A stretch of 64,000 nt of DNA from Lepidostoma basale (lineage: Eukaryota; Arthropoda; Insecta; Trichoptera; Lepidostomatidae): positions 1,178,001 to 1,242,000 of the forward strand of contig JAHDVF020001313.1 in the NCBI GenBank assembly GCA_022606425.2, given 5' to 3'. The position numbers were made by a program, and so were the translations under genes. Positions 54,700 to 64,000 of the stretch are shown here, one piece after another (positions within the stretch are counted from its first letter, which is position 1; each line of letters opens with the position of its first letter). The notes beneath the pieces are model-generated. The model had not been told where the DNA came from, did no database searches, and saw only the letters and a program-made list of their open reading frames with translations.

Positions 54700-55065
54700 G
54701 TTCATAGAAGGGGTACCAGCGACGCCCTTTTGTCAGGGGGAGTAAGGGGGATCCTATTGACTCTTCGAGCGGTGCATGGCCATGCTACGCTGGAGGATTG
54801 ATCTGATCCCAAGTACCTATCCACACCTCCTCGACTTTGGTCTCCCCTGGAAACTATGCGAAATGTTAGAGATCGAGTGTGAATAACCTCGGTGGGTAAT
54901 ATGCATAGGCTAACGTGGAAGGACACCTCGCCAACCCGTCTGGCAAGCGTGGCGTTGTAATGCCAACCACCCCCCGTATGACATGTCATACATGGAGAAG
55001 TATGGGGGAGGCCTATGTCCAGCAGTGGACGACAACGGCTGTTAAAGAAGAAGAAGATTGCTATG
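54700..55065 (+). mobile_element. LINE 3' terminal fragment
   Basis: The block ends GGGGGAGGCCTATGTCCAGC, AGTGGACGACAACGGCTG and an AAGAAGAAG tail. This is the standard RTE/family-B-type 3' end in which 'GEAYVQQW'-like codons precede the tail. Upstream frames are broken. Confidence 0.6.
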
Positions 55066-55427
55066 TGTGTGAGGGAGAGTAGCGTAGCTTAAATGTGGTC
55101 TGGGTCCCCCTTGGTTGCAAATATACATATATTATTATTATTATGGATGGACGGGGGACGGGCCTAGGAAGTGAATGAACGTGCCTGACAAAAATCACAG
55201 CAATACAACATCAATATTATCTATAAAAACGTACTTTTTCTACAGTTTTATTTAATTTAATGATACTGACATATTTTGTCTTGTTAAAGATTATAAAATT
55301 AACCGTCGATGTGTTAAGTTTTATATGACATGTTCATGTTAATCAGGTTACGGGTAAGGTATTACTAATATTGCCATATTAACGCTTTACATGTTTAAAC
55401 GTTATAACTAAAACACTTATTTTTGCA

Positions 55428-55622
55428 GTCCATTGTTTTGACCGAAACACTATGATACTTCAACATTATAAACTGTTTAATTTTGAAGCTCTGTTTATGG
55501 TACCACAATTATTTTATTATATTTCGCTAACCTATATTGACATCATCAGGTGTTACAACATAGGTTGAGGAAACAGCTGTCGCAAAAAATAAAAAAAGTG
55601 TTACACCATAAACAGAGTTTTA
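55428..55622. repeat. Palindromic element with hammerhead-like arm (P3)
   Basis: Same family as 12216-12458: left flank GTCCATTGTTTTGACCGAAA, minus arm with CTGATGA (55543-55549), hairpin and GAAA (55522-55525), and plus arm with GAAACAGCTGTCGC. The plus arm has lost CTGATGAT by deletion. Confidence 0.7.
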
Positions 55623-55775
55623 AAAATATTTTTGTGAAGCCAAAGTACTATATTTACTTTATTGAAAGTTAAGGCGTTAACACTGTGGAATTCCATTGTA
55701 AAAACTTTGGAATTGAAAAACAACGCTGTTAATGTTTCACTTTTTATTATATCTTTATACAATATAAATATTAAA

Positions 55776-55815
55776 ACACGACAATGTTTCGGAAGTGAGC
55801 TTCATCCTCAGATGT
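55776..55815 (-). ncRNA. Candidate type I hammerhead ribozyme, complete core
   Basis: On the minus strand: ACAT (helix I), CTGAGGA (55811-55805, fits CUGANGA), T, hairpin GAAG-CTCA-CTTC, C, GAAA (55790-55787), helix III of A-U and C-G closed by ATT, GTC with cleavage after 55780, and GTGT. Helix I pairs ACAU with GUGU (three Watson-Crick and one wobble). Odd points are one unpaired base on each side of stem II and a short helix III. Such minimal forms are known in Penelope-like elements. Activity is inferred, not shown. Confidence 0.55.
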
Positions 55816-56119
55816 AAATATATATAATTATTTTTACATGTTTTTAAATTCCAATTATCTTGTTAAAGTATGATATATTGAAAGTATGATATATTGATAG
55901 GATAGGATGTTAAAGTATGACATTCTGATGCCAAATAATATATGTAAATGAATATTTATTAATATATTGACCAAAGTTTCAACAAGTCTACGAACTACGA
56001 TATACTACGGTATAATAAAATGCACATACGCAACTTATTGTATTTGTTTACGCATATATGAGGTTGTGTAGTTGTATTTAAACATTTATACTTTCTTTAT
56101 ACCCATTAATTTAAACATT

Positions 56120-56280
56120 TATACTTTGTTCTACTATACTTTTAAACCGATCGCTTTTCAAGCGGTCACATTTAGATTTTTAGATTTAAAACACGTCTTA
56201 ATGCGCCCTTGAGGTGATTACATCACAAAAACGGCGCTTTAAAAGTTAGCATATTATTATTATTATTATTATTATTATCC
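56120..56280 (+). mobile_element. LINE family H, 3' UTR fragment
   Basis: AAACACGTCTTAATGCGCCC, TTGAGGTGATTACATCAC and a (TTA)n tail of eight units. Same 3' end as at 6008-6320 and 11396-11645. Confidence 0.75.
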
Positions 56281-56354
56281 CTAGAGCTGAGGTACAAACA
56301 GTCGAGATGTAAAAGTAACTGTTTCGAATCTTATTTAAACGGGAATAATGTCTT

Positions 56355-56720
56355 ATTAAAATATCTTATTCTTCTTATTCCTTGTTGTAGACCTATGTGG
56401 TCTGTTCTCTAGAGTGTTGCTCCTCCTATGAGGTAGATTCCTTCCATCTTTTAGGAGGTCTTCCACGAGGACTTTGACACTCGTCTTCCACTGCGTCGGT
56501 CTTCTGCAGTCCTCTTTAATTTAACATACGAGACGCAGTTCATGTCCTCGCACACATGTTTCAGATACTACCGTCGAGGGCAACCCCTGTAATTTGTCCC
56601 CTCAATCCTCCCCTCTATTATGTCGTGCAGATCAAGGCGCATAATATGGCCGATCCATTGGGCTCGACTCTCTGATATGGTTTGCCTTCCTTCAAAGATT
56701 CACTGAGCGGTAAATGCCTC
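56355..56720 (-). mobile_element. LINE fragment, family D
   Basis: The left end CTTATTCTTCTTATTCCTTG, then TAGACCTATGTGGTCTGTTC and the coding part (plus-strand ATATGGCCGATCCATTGGGC is the reverse of a WIGHI block). Closely related to 57113-57350 and to the tail at 2376. Confidence 0.65.
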
Positions 56721-56954
56721 GGAGGTCGACATATTTCGTGATAGTGTGAGTTGCCTCAGGGATGCAATATCAATGTTATGATTTTTTCTTATTCTTAAGC
56801 TTAATTATTTTTTAATGCTTCTCTTTTTATAATGTAAATGCAAACTATCTGGAATTGTATGTCTGTAATGTTTGTGATTTATATCAAAATAAATTAAATG
56901 AATTGGTATAACATTTTATATGCGTTCTATAAATTATGTTTAAATAGTAAGAAT

Positions 56955-57112
56955 AATTCGGGAGATGCCTATTGGTGGCGATAAGGTTCGCAACCCATCA
57001 CACCGCGTCTCTCGCGGGGGCGAAAGGAGAAGGTTGGAGTGCCGCATCGGTTAAAGTGTGGTAATCCATTCTTTCTGCCTACCTCTTCGGAGAGACGCGT
57101 GATGGTTAGTTA
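56955..57112 (+). mobile_element. Non-autonomous family-A-tailed element, plus-strand copy
   Basis: GGGAGATGCCTATTGGTGGC, GAAAGGAGAAGGTTGGAGTG and the end GACGCGTGATGGTTAGTTAG. This is the reverse orientation of 6560-7041 and 53612-54233. A family-D copy is inserted in its tail. Confidence 0.7.
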
Positions 57113-57350
57113 GTTCTTCTTCTTCTTCTTCCTTATTGTAGACCTTTATGGTCTGTTCTCCAGAGTCTTACTCCTCCTGTGAGGTAGATTCCCAGCTGTC
57201 CTTCCATCTTTTAGGAGGTCATCCACGAGTAGCAGTCCCATGAGGTTGATTATGCAATGCAATATAGGGGAGTCTGGTGGTGTCCATTCTTTGAACATGA
57301 CCGTACCAGTCCCTTTTTCGCTGTCTGCTCCATCTTATAATATCCTCAAC
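57113..57350 (-). mobile_element. LINE fragment, family D, inserted in a TTAG tail
   Basis: Begins TTCTTCTTCTTCTTCC and then TGTAGACCTTTATGGTCTG. GTTAGTTAG lies on both sides (57104-57112 and just after 57350), so it landed in the (TTAG)n tail of the preceding element and duplicated part of it. Confidence 0.7.
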
Positions 57351-57833
57351 TGTTAGTTAGTTAGTAAGAAGAAAAAACAAAATAAAAATAATTAAAAATA
57401 TGTATTTCAATAATATACGAAACATTTAATTTAAACAATAAATTTTGTATAATATTATAATTATGCATACTTGTGTATTCTTAAAATTAATGACTTAAAA
57501 CAATTTTATCATTTATACATGACTTTCGCCAACTACGATAATATGGAAAAGGCGTATAGCAATACAATTTATAATCTTATGTGTTCACGTAGGTTAGATG
57601 ATCCTATCGATATTTACTAGCAATAGGAATGTTTCACAATTCAGCTAATAAAATAGTAAGAAACATGCATTATTGAATGGCAAACATTTATGACGCAATT
57701 GCGTGCATACTTTATTTTTGATAATACAATAATCGAATGTATGAAACATAATTTCAAATGTAATATTTGACGTGTTAGGTGTTAATTATAGAAATTTATT
57801 AAATGCACTGGTTATAATGAACTAAGTCAAATA

Positions 57834-58733
57834 TTGGGTTGATGCAAAAGTAATGACCGTTTTTCATGATCCTAGGTAAAAAAAAATTTCTTCAGAAATG
57901 ATGAATGGTATCTTCTTTTAAATGATTCCATTGTATAAATTATGCTTTCCCTCTACTTTCTATTCAGTTTTGGCCTGGCCAGAGAACAGTGAAGAGTCCT
58001 TATATTTTTTCAAAATGTCGGTAATAAAGTGCATTTACGTCATTGTTTACATTATGAATTCCGTAAAGACGATACCGCGAGTGTGGCAACTAAAAACATT
58101 TGCGAAGTGTATGGAGCAGATGTCATCAAAGTTCGACAGGTACGAAGATGGTTTACAAAATTCCGATTTGGGGATTTTTCACTAATTGATAATGCTTTGT
58201 GTTTGGTGGTATTGTAAGGGTATTGTGTATTTTTAACTCTTAAAACGCAATCAGACAATTACAGCAGAACGATATTGTCAGCAAGTATCCAAAATTGAAC
58301 ATCGCCCTTCAAAAGGATAGACCAGAATTGGTAAACAGAAAAGGGGTAGTGTTTCATCACGACAACGGGCGACCACATGTGGCTATGATGACCCAACACA
58401 AGCTAAATGAGTTTAATTGGGATATTATCAAGCTTCCACCGTATTCTCCAGATCTTGCTCCTTCCGATTTTCATTTATTCCGATCACTGCAAAAATGTTT
58501 AAATGATTAAAAATTTGATACAATAGAGCAGGTAAAAACATCCCTTACTACATTTTTCGCATCAAAATCCACGGAATTTTACACTAATGATTTTAATAAG
58601 TTGATAGAAAGATGGGAGAAGGTTATAAGAACTGATAAAAAAAAAAAATTGATTAAGTAAATAATACAAATCTAAAAAAAAAAAGGTTTAATTGTATATG
58701 TAAAAAACGGTCATAACTTTTGCATCAACCCAA
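57834..58733 (+). mobile_element. Decayed mariner (Tc1/mariner) element
   Basis: 900 bp between terminal inverted repeats TTGGGTTGATGCAAAAGTAA / AAAACGGTCATAACTTTTGC...CAACCCAA, with TA on each side (57832-57833, 58734-58735). Transposase remains occur in two frames: an N-terminal helix-turn-helix (NICEVYGADVIKVRQVRRWF, TKFRFGDFSL) and a C-terminal catalytic part (VVFHHDNGRPH, LPPYSPDLAPSDFHLF). Spacing of the last two Asp blocks fits DD34D. Stops, frameshifts and a missing middle make it inactive; family members are about 1.3 kb. Confidence 0.92.
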
Positions 58734-58992
58734 TAGTTCTAAAACTTTGATATTTCAAATAACAGTAAAATAGTGCATAGGTAAGAAGATGCTAATGTGT
58801 GAGAACATTTGTGAATGATGATAACCGATTTCGTAGCAGGCATAAGAATTCATTCTTCTCGTGAACACGTAATTTATTTGTGAAACAATTATTCCTCGGA
58901 GGGTAAAAAGATTATTCGTTCAATTTAATGACATTGTCCTCGGCTTTGAGGGACGTAATTCCACGTGCTTCATCAGTTTTGTCCTTAGTCCT

Positions 58993-61900
58993 TTAATCAC
59001 CCTTGAGGAAGGATTCAAGCGGGTTTGGGCCTTTTCTTTTGGACGTTGGCGAAATATTGGCGCCGCCAGCTACAACAAGAAAGAGAAACACGTTGTTAAT
59101 AACAATCGTGGATAATTATCATACATACTCGTATAGTAATATAAATCATTTAGTTAATTAACCATCACGCCGTTTACCCGGAGGGGAAGGCAGAGAGGAT
59201 GAACCGCAATACTGATCTCTTGAGGTTCCTCAACATCCATACATCGTAACATACACGCTCGTCGATTTTTACGACTTCGAATGTGGCCGCCTAATATCCG
59301 ATTAATTTGGTATTATTATTATTTTGTTGAATCGCTCTTTACATCATGATAGCATGAGCCAAATCGATTTAAAAGGTATTATTATATGTAGCTATCATAT
59401 TGATTCTCGTGACATGTGATAGGTAGCCAATCTATTGCCATTTTATTGTCACGTGAATTCTACACCAGACCATAGACAGTGTGACAATCACACTGCCCTC
59501 GCCGGGAATCGAACCCGGAACCTTCGGGGTGGGCGCCAATGCACTTACCACTCGGCCACGAAGGTCGTCAATTGTTTGTTTCAATATTGGTCTTACACGG
59601 CTTCTCATTCCAATCACATTGCTTGTATAGAACATTTTAATTTCTATACAAGCAGTGTGTCTTTTCATGTTTCTCTTTCATTTTCATTCGTTCTATATGT
59701 CCAATGGATCTCAGGGATCCTTTTATAAAAATCTCTTCGTTTGAAGAACATCCATTATATAATATCATATGAATTATTAACGATATAAACGATTTTTTTT
59801 AAACTATGAGTACATACACTTTTGTCTTTATTTCGATGGCGAACTAGTTTGTCGATGCTAGCTACTCTGGCGAAACCGATCGCTGTCGAATTAAAGACAA
59901 AATCGACAGAAGTTATTAAAAAAAACATCGTTGTTTAAAAAACAAGACAACACATATCTTCAACCATTCAATTGATAAGACGATCTATCTCCAAAAATCT
60001 TAGTAAAGCTTTTATCAGTTTACATACTCATATTTATGGCAACACTGTTGACATACCCATATGATCTCTGGATAGTACCATCCTTCAAACGAATGATGAA
60101 TGAATCTATCACTCTTGAAGGAGAGTATGTTGATGAATAAAATCGAATTTGAAAAAAATAAATAGTTTTTCTTAGTTAGCATATGGGGAGTGTGAAAATG
60201 TTCAAGCTGTACGTATTAATTAAAACATTGTTTTTCTGTGAACAAACTCCACTTTAATTCATAAAAAATAAAGTTTCTTTTATTTCTTACGACATCTACC
60301 GAACAATTAACGAATCTTGATAACAGTCTGAAAGAAAATTAAAATTTTGTTAACAACAGTTTTTTGTACCTCAAAGAAAACGGTTATTACCCCTGGATGT
60401 ACCCAACTGATTTCTTGCTAGGTATGCTGGACTACCAATCATTGGAAATTAGACAAACTATCCATTTGGATGTTATTTCAACTGATTCGTGGTCGAATAC
60501 ATAACTCTGATATTTTGAATGACCTGACTTAAAGGCAACATAGATTATTTCACCAGCCACTATGTAGAACCAATTTACCTAAGGTAATGTCCGTGGGCAG
60601 GGCAATAATACTTCTAAACCGCATCTCTTCGGATGTGAACATCTTCCACGATAGGGAGGCTACCCCCAGAAAACATCTATCTCTTATATAATATAATGTA
60701 TAATATAAAATTGTTATATGCTTCTCTTGTTCTTCTTATTGTTTCTTTTTACTTAATTGATCTTAATTTTTTAATTATCTTGTGTTTTTTGTGTTTATGT
60801 CTACTGTTTATATTGTATTGTATATTGTTTATTTATTTATTTATTTATTTATTAAGGGTAACATACAGCGATATCAATAACATATATATAAAAGAAACAT
60901 TTAGAATAATTAAAATAAGGCCAATTACACGCTACCACAGATTAAAAATAATAGTTAACAATCAACAAATGATAGTGAGAAACAAGATTGAAGTTAAACT
61001 AAGACAAAATAAGGTATACATAATATTTAAGAGTTAAAATACTTAAAGTACTGGAAATAAAAAATAAATTGTGTTAAAAACAGTGAATAATAATTAAACA
61101 AATCGATTTTTTTGAAACTGTTTCCACTTTTGTCTTTATTTCGAGAGCGACCGGTTTCGCCAGGCTCGTTGGCATCGACAGCTTGGTCTGACGATGCCAG
61201 CGAGCCTGGCAAAACCTGTCTCTGTCGAAATAAAGGCAAAAGTGGAAGTAGTAAACAACGTTTTATTTAATTATTATTTAAAATGAACTTCCATCAAGAG
61301 ATTTCAGTAAAATCATTTGATTATCTTAAAAATAGTGATTTTTTGTATTCCATAGTCACAAGCGCTTAGGTTATACTCGTATACTGTGATGTTTATGATT
61401 AAAAAAAATGAAAAAAATTGGAATTGAAATTAAATTGAAACAGAAATGCCAAAAGAACTTATTTTGATTTCGACAAAAAAGTTTCAGCTTGGGAACTGCA
61501 TTGTAGTTTTGTACCCAGATAATGACCTGAGGCGTCATATGACTATTACGCGGCTATGACATTGCTCTGGCGACATTGGTGAGGTTATGCGGAAATTATG
61601 ATCACCCTCAAACGAGCCACCAAGTAGAGTAGATATGACATCGACCCGTCTGTAATAAGAACTGACACCTCTGACATTGGACGGAATTAAAATGATTTTA
61701 AAAGTCCAACCAATGAATTTAATAGTTATAAATAACTTGAATTTATAACGTTAATACGATGCATCTCGAGATTTTGTGTCATTTTTACTATTCACATATC
61801 TCTATTTTAATAAGCCCAGTAAACGTCACATAAGTTCAGTGAAATAATGTTTTTATTATTATTTTATCAATCTATTTAAGGGGTATGGGTTAATTACAAA

Positions 61901-62814
61901 TGACTACAAAACAACTTAGTTTATACAACATTTTGAATGTATACAAATTCTTGTAGACAAATACTGGATTTCACCCATTGCGGATAAATTATTTTTATTT
62001 TATAAGGATTAATTGTATCTCAATAGAGACGAAGATGTAAATTGTTTTCTGGGGACAGAAAGTATAAACTTAGTTTATATCGTTATCCCGATGATGAAGG
62101 TGTAAAATCTTCGAAACGAGTCCAGAAAAATAAACTAAAAACTGGAAGATAACCAAATGATTTTACTGAAATCGCTTAATGGAAGTTCATTTTAAATAAT
62201 AATTAAATAAAACGGTATTTTTTAACTACTTCAACTTTTGTCTTTATTTCGACAGCAAGCGATTTCCCCACGCTCGCTGGCAACAGTCTGTCGATGCCAG
62301 CGAGCCTGGCGAAAATTCTCGCTCTCTTGTATTAAAAAAATATATCATGCTATTTTATGATGTCATCTGGGTTTTTGTATACTTTTAATATAATCGCTAA
62401 TAACAATTTGAATACAGTAATTGTGTTCAATTAACCTGTTACATATAAAAATAAAACACGATGTATAAGACAAACAGACGGTACATCTTCTTGCCTGCTC
62501 ATTCTGGTAGAAGGAAGTGATGGTTAGTTAGTTAGTTGGACTTACATGGATCTGTACTGGGAGTGGTGTAGACATTGGCGTCAAGGCAGTTGAGCCATTC
62601 GGTAATGCTGATTTTTCTATCCTGATTGATGTCGCAGTAACGCGGCAGCTTCTTGCCGCAATGCCGCAGGAGATTGTTCCCGCTGACAAGGTGGCGGAAG
62701 GACTTCCACTCCTTGCGCTCCAGGATCTTGTTCTTGTTTTTGTCCAGCATCACGAAGCCCCATGTGGCTATTTGTTCTTCTTTGGAGGCGGGCCACTTTG
62801 AACTCCCCAGAGAA
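58993..62814 (-). CDS. magu: SMOC-family matricellular protein (pentagone/magu-like), last two exons
   Basis: Exons 62814-62546 (acceptor TTTCAG, donor T|GTAAGT) and 59069-58993 (acceptor TTGTTGTAG) join in frame. The fragment, SLGSSKWPASKEEQIATWGF through ...NPLESFLKGD and stop, is the C-terminal extracellular calcium-binding (EC) domain. EF-hand 1 is DKNKNKILERKEW and EF-hand 2 is DINQDRKISITEW, with the Cys pattern HCGKKLPRYC and LNCLD expected of SPARC-like EC domains. The order '...W.F..LDKN....KE.K.F......C......YCD.N.D..IS..EW..CL' fits SMOC better than SPARC. In flies the orthologue modulates BMP/Dpp gradients through glypicans. Upstream exons are outside the window. The 3.5-kb intron is packed with repeats. 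An AATAAA lies about 115 nt past the stop (58873-58878). Confidence 0.85.
59155..59310 (-). mobile_element. LINE family A, 3' fragment in the SMOC intron
   Basis: The plus-strand left end TTAGTTAATTAACCATCACG, then CGTTTACCCGGAGGGG and the CMTRCMNVEE and NRRA region in reverse. More family-A-like text (ATGTCCAATGGATCTCAGGG) continues after a SINE, at 59575-59750. Confidence 0.7.
59390..59569 (-). mobile_element. tRNA-derived SINE without poly(A)
   Basis: Third near-complete copy, with box A altered (plus CCACTCGGCCA) and box B intact (plus GGAATCGAACC). The tail side is truncated at TAGCTATCATATTG. It lies in the SMOC intron. Confidence 0.8.
59800..59945. repeat. Single-arm hammerhead-like repeat (P6)
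   Basis: TTTGTCTTTATTTCGATGGC, then TTGTCGATGCTAGC and GGCGAAACCGATCGCTGTCG. This is a decayed copy of the family at 61110-61275, including GAAACC and the distal AAAGACAAAATCGACAG. Confidence 0.55.
60410..60690 (+). mobile_element. LINE remnant, I/Jockey-like (family G)
   Basis: Broken frames give FLLGMLDYQSLEIRQ and CRTNLPKVMSVGRAIILLNR. They match the FLLGMLGTNSLQIRR and CRTNLP segments of the copy at 17690-18246. No tail is preserved. Confidence 0.6.
60825..60856. repeat. (ATTT)n microsatellite
   Basis: Eight to nine units of TATT/ATTT in a row, inside the SMOC intron. Confidence 0.85.
61110..61275. repeat. Palindromic element with hammerhead-like arms (P7)
   Basis: Arms run from TTCCACTTTTGTCTTTATTT through CGACCGGTTTCGCCAGGC to the mirror image ending AGGCAAAAGTGGAAG. 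Plus arm: CTGACGA (61188-61194), T, hairpin GCCAG-CGAGC-CTGGC, then AAAA in place of GAAA. Minus arm: CTGTCGA, T, hairpin, GAAACCGGTC. Each arm has one core change. It belongs to a larger inverted pair with 62149-62345. Confidence 0.7.
62010..62165. repeat. Hammerhead-like repeat between the inverted arms (P10)
   Basis: Begins TTGTATCTCAATAGAGACG, shared with 12735, and holds CCGATGA (62088-62094), T, hairpin GAAG...CTTC, GAAA (62113-62116) and CGAGTC. One core change (U4 to C). It lies inside the 0.8-kb spacer region of the larger inverted structure. Confidence 0.5.
62215..62345. repeat. Palindromic element with hammerhead-like arm (P8)
   Basis: TCAACTTTTGTCTTTATTTC, then the mirror arm CTGTCGATGCCAGCGAGCC and TGGCGAAAATTCTCGC. 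Same family as 61110-61275. Core CTGTCGA; the GUC site is lost. Confidence 0.6.
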
Positions 62815-62887
62815 CTGAAACAATTAACAATTCACCGATACTGAATTCAAAATCATAATCTTGGAACCAGATGTGGTAAACCAGATA

Positions 62888-62935
62888 TGCTTCGCTTCCA
62901 TACATAGTCCCTAATGTACGGAAGCAAAGCATGGA
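62888..62935. repeat. Short palindrome made from family-A coding sequence
   Basis: TATGCTTCGCTTCCATACAT and ATGTACGGAAGCAAAGCATG are inverted copies of the LINE 'LMYGSEAW' segment, 3-6 nt apart. It lies about 70 bp upstream of the SMOC exon acceptor (62814). Confidence 0.7.
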
Positions 62936-63039
62936 TAGAATAAAAATATATATATATATATATATATATTTGAAATTTAATTGTAGAAGTTCATTGTAAA
63001 TAATGATTTTTTTTTATAAAAAATATTTTTATAATGTAC

Positions 63040-63425
63040 TCTATATTTAGTTAAAATCCATTAATATTTGTGTCTTCGACCAGTTTAGGTAGCTCGCTGC
63101 CAGCGGCGGTACTCCCATAGAAGCCCAGAAGCCCGGCTTGCGTGAGAAATTTTGAATCAAAACCTCTTCTGGCTTACAGAGGTTCAGCTCTTGTGGCTTT
63201 TCCTCTTACATCTGATGGGAACATTGTTGGAAGGTAATTTGGTGGGTTGTTGGTTTATGCGGGGGCATGATTACTTAGATTTGGGGGGTTTGATTCAAAA
63301 TTTCTTACGCAAGCCGGGCTTCTGGGCTTGGGAGTACCGCCACTGCTCGCTGCCATTTTCTACCACCAGATGGTGAAACCGGTTGAAGACACAAACATTA
63401 GTGGATTTTAACTAAATTTAATCTT
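63040..63425. repeat. Palindromic element (P9) split by a hAT MITE
   Basis: Outer arms ATTAATATTTGTGTCTTCGA and TTGAAGACACAAACATTAGT belong to a fold-back element with GAAACCGGTTGAAG, similar to P5. A 245-bp hAT element separates the arms (63101-63345). Confidence 0.6.
63101..63345. mobile_element. hAT MITE with long inverted repeats
   Basis: Ends CAGCGGCGGTACTCCC and CAGTGGCGGTACTCCC (reverse complement of the right end), with inverted repeats of about 55 bp including AGCCCGGCTTGCGT. CTCGCTGC at 63093-63100 and 63346-63353 is the 8-bp duplication. CAG...CTG ends plus 8 bp fit hAT. The ORF in it is chance. Confidence 0.9.
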
Positions 63426-63440
63426 CAAAGTTTTTTATAT

Positions 63441-63722
63441 AGTCCATTGTTTTGGCCGAAACTCAATGATACTTCAATATTTTTACTGTTAAAATTTAAA
63501 ACACTGTTATAATATCACAATTTCTTTTTTTTTCACTGGGAGTGTCGCGACAGCTGTTTTGCGAACCGATTTTGGCATCATCAGGTGTTACAATATTTTT
63601 TTAAAGTTTATTGTAACACCTGATGAAGCCAACATCGGTTGACGAAACAGCTGTCGCGGCACTCTCAGTGAATAAAAAGAAATTGTGATATTATAACAAT
63701 GTTTTAAATTCAAACAGTAAAA
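63441..63722. repeat. Palindromic element with hammerhead-like arms (P4)
   Basis: Third member of the ACAGCTGT family: left flank CCATTGTTTTGGCCGAAAC, arms AAAACACTGTTATAATATC and its mirror, centre near 63595-63615. The plus arm keeps every hammerhead core box (see 63616-63660); the minus arm has GAAA changed to AAAA. Confidence 0.75.
63616..63660 (+). ncRNA. Candidate hammerhead ribozyme in P4
   Basis: CTGATGA (63620-63626), A, stem II G-C-C-A-A-C / G-T-T-G-A-C with one C-A mismatch around loop ATCG, GAAA (63644-63647), then CAGCTGTC with cleavage after 63655. Helix III is the self-complementary ACAGCUGU, which could form a two-pair hairpin or an eight-pair dimer. Helix I is weak (C-G, mismatch, C-G). 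Core complete, activity doubtful. Confidence 0.45.
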
Positions 63723-64000
63723 AAAATTTTTTTAGAAAAAACAAATTTTTCAATTGCAATATTTGATCCTTGCAGTTGTTTATCTCAAGGATACACTTTT
63801 GTGGTTAATAAAATGTAATATTTATAAAATTTATTAGGTATAAGACATTGTTTTATCAACATTATGTAAAAGCGAAAGGGGCGGAATTCAGAATTTGTAA
63901 TTACAAAATGATGTATCTTAACAAAATGATATCGAGTCAACACCAAAGTATAACAACGCAGTTAGATCCATCTATTTCCATTTATCGCGTATTGTAATAA

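Noticed and set aside
54466..54801. 111-residue plus-strand frame with several Cys
   Set aside because: Its second half is LINE 3' sequence and the first half has no recognised domain or splice sites.
60696..61037. 113-residue plus-strand frame
   Set aside because: Very AT-rich, spans an (ATTT)n microsatellite, no domain or splice support.

Overview
The window is a stretch of AT-rich insect nuclear DNA, most probably from a moth or butterfly. The basis is spliced genes with canonical GT-AG introns, insect-type orthologues, and abundant 5'-truncated non-LTR retrotransposons whose proteins resemble those that fill lepidopteran genomes. There is no bacterial, viral or CRISPR content. The species cannot be named from the sequence.

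Four host genes can be supported, all on the minus strand. (1) Nucleobindin (NUCB1-like), 25589-33822: nine coding exons join in frame to 611 codons, with a probable non-coding first exon near 34754. (2) A two-exon gene of unknown function, 38249-39164, encoding an acidic, serine-rich 230-residue protein. (3) The mitochondrial ADP/ATP translocase, 42239-48731: four exons join exactly to the family length of 300 residues and carry the RRRMMM signature. (4) The last two coding exons of a SMOC (pentagone/magu) calcium-binding matricellular protein, 58993-62814; the rest lies beyond the right edge. A 21-codon exon-like stretch on the plus strand (32228-32290), inside a nucleobindin intron, is only a candidate.

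The rest is largely mobile DNA. The left 22 kb is almost wholly a graveyard of LINE fragments of at least seven families, called A to H here. Family A is the most frequent; its copies share a 3' end of the form GGCGTGATGG followed by a short tandem tail. Insertions are often nested and many keep target-site duplications. There are also tRNA-derived SINEs, non-autonomous hAT elements with 8-bp duplications, a decayed 900-bp mariner, and many palindromic fold-back elements.

Two things stand out. First, nucleobindin has two adjacent, homologous 103-nt exons separated by a 48-nt intron. They have the same phases, so only mutually exclusive use keeps the frame; the choice would swap the segment just before the first EF-hand. 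Second, unrelated-looking palindromic repeats at 5.6, 12.3, 46.8, 55.5, 55.8, 61.2, 62.1, 62.3 and 63.6 kb share one RNA architecture: CUGANGA, one extra base, a hairpin, GAAAC, a short self-complementary loop, then GUC or GUU. This is the layout of a minimal type I hammerhead ribozyme, as known from Penelope-like elements. The copy at 55776-55815 keeps all core boxes plus a four-pair helix I.
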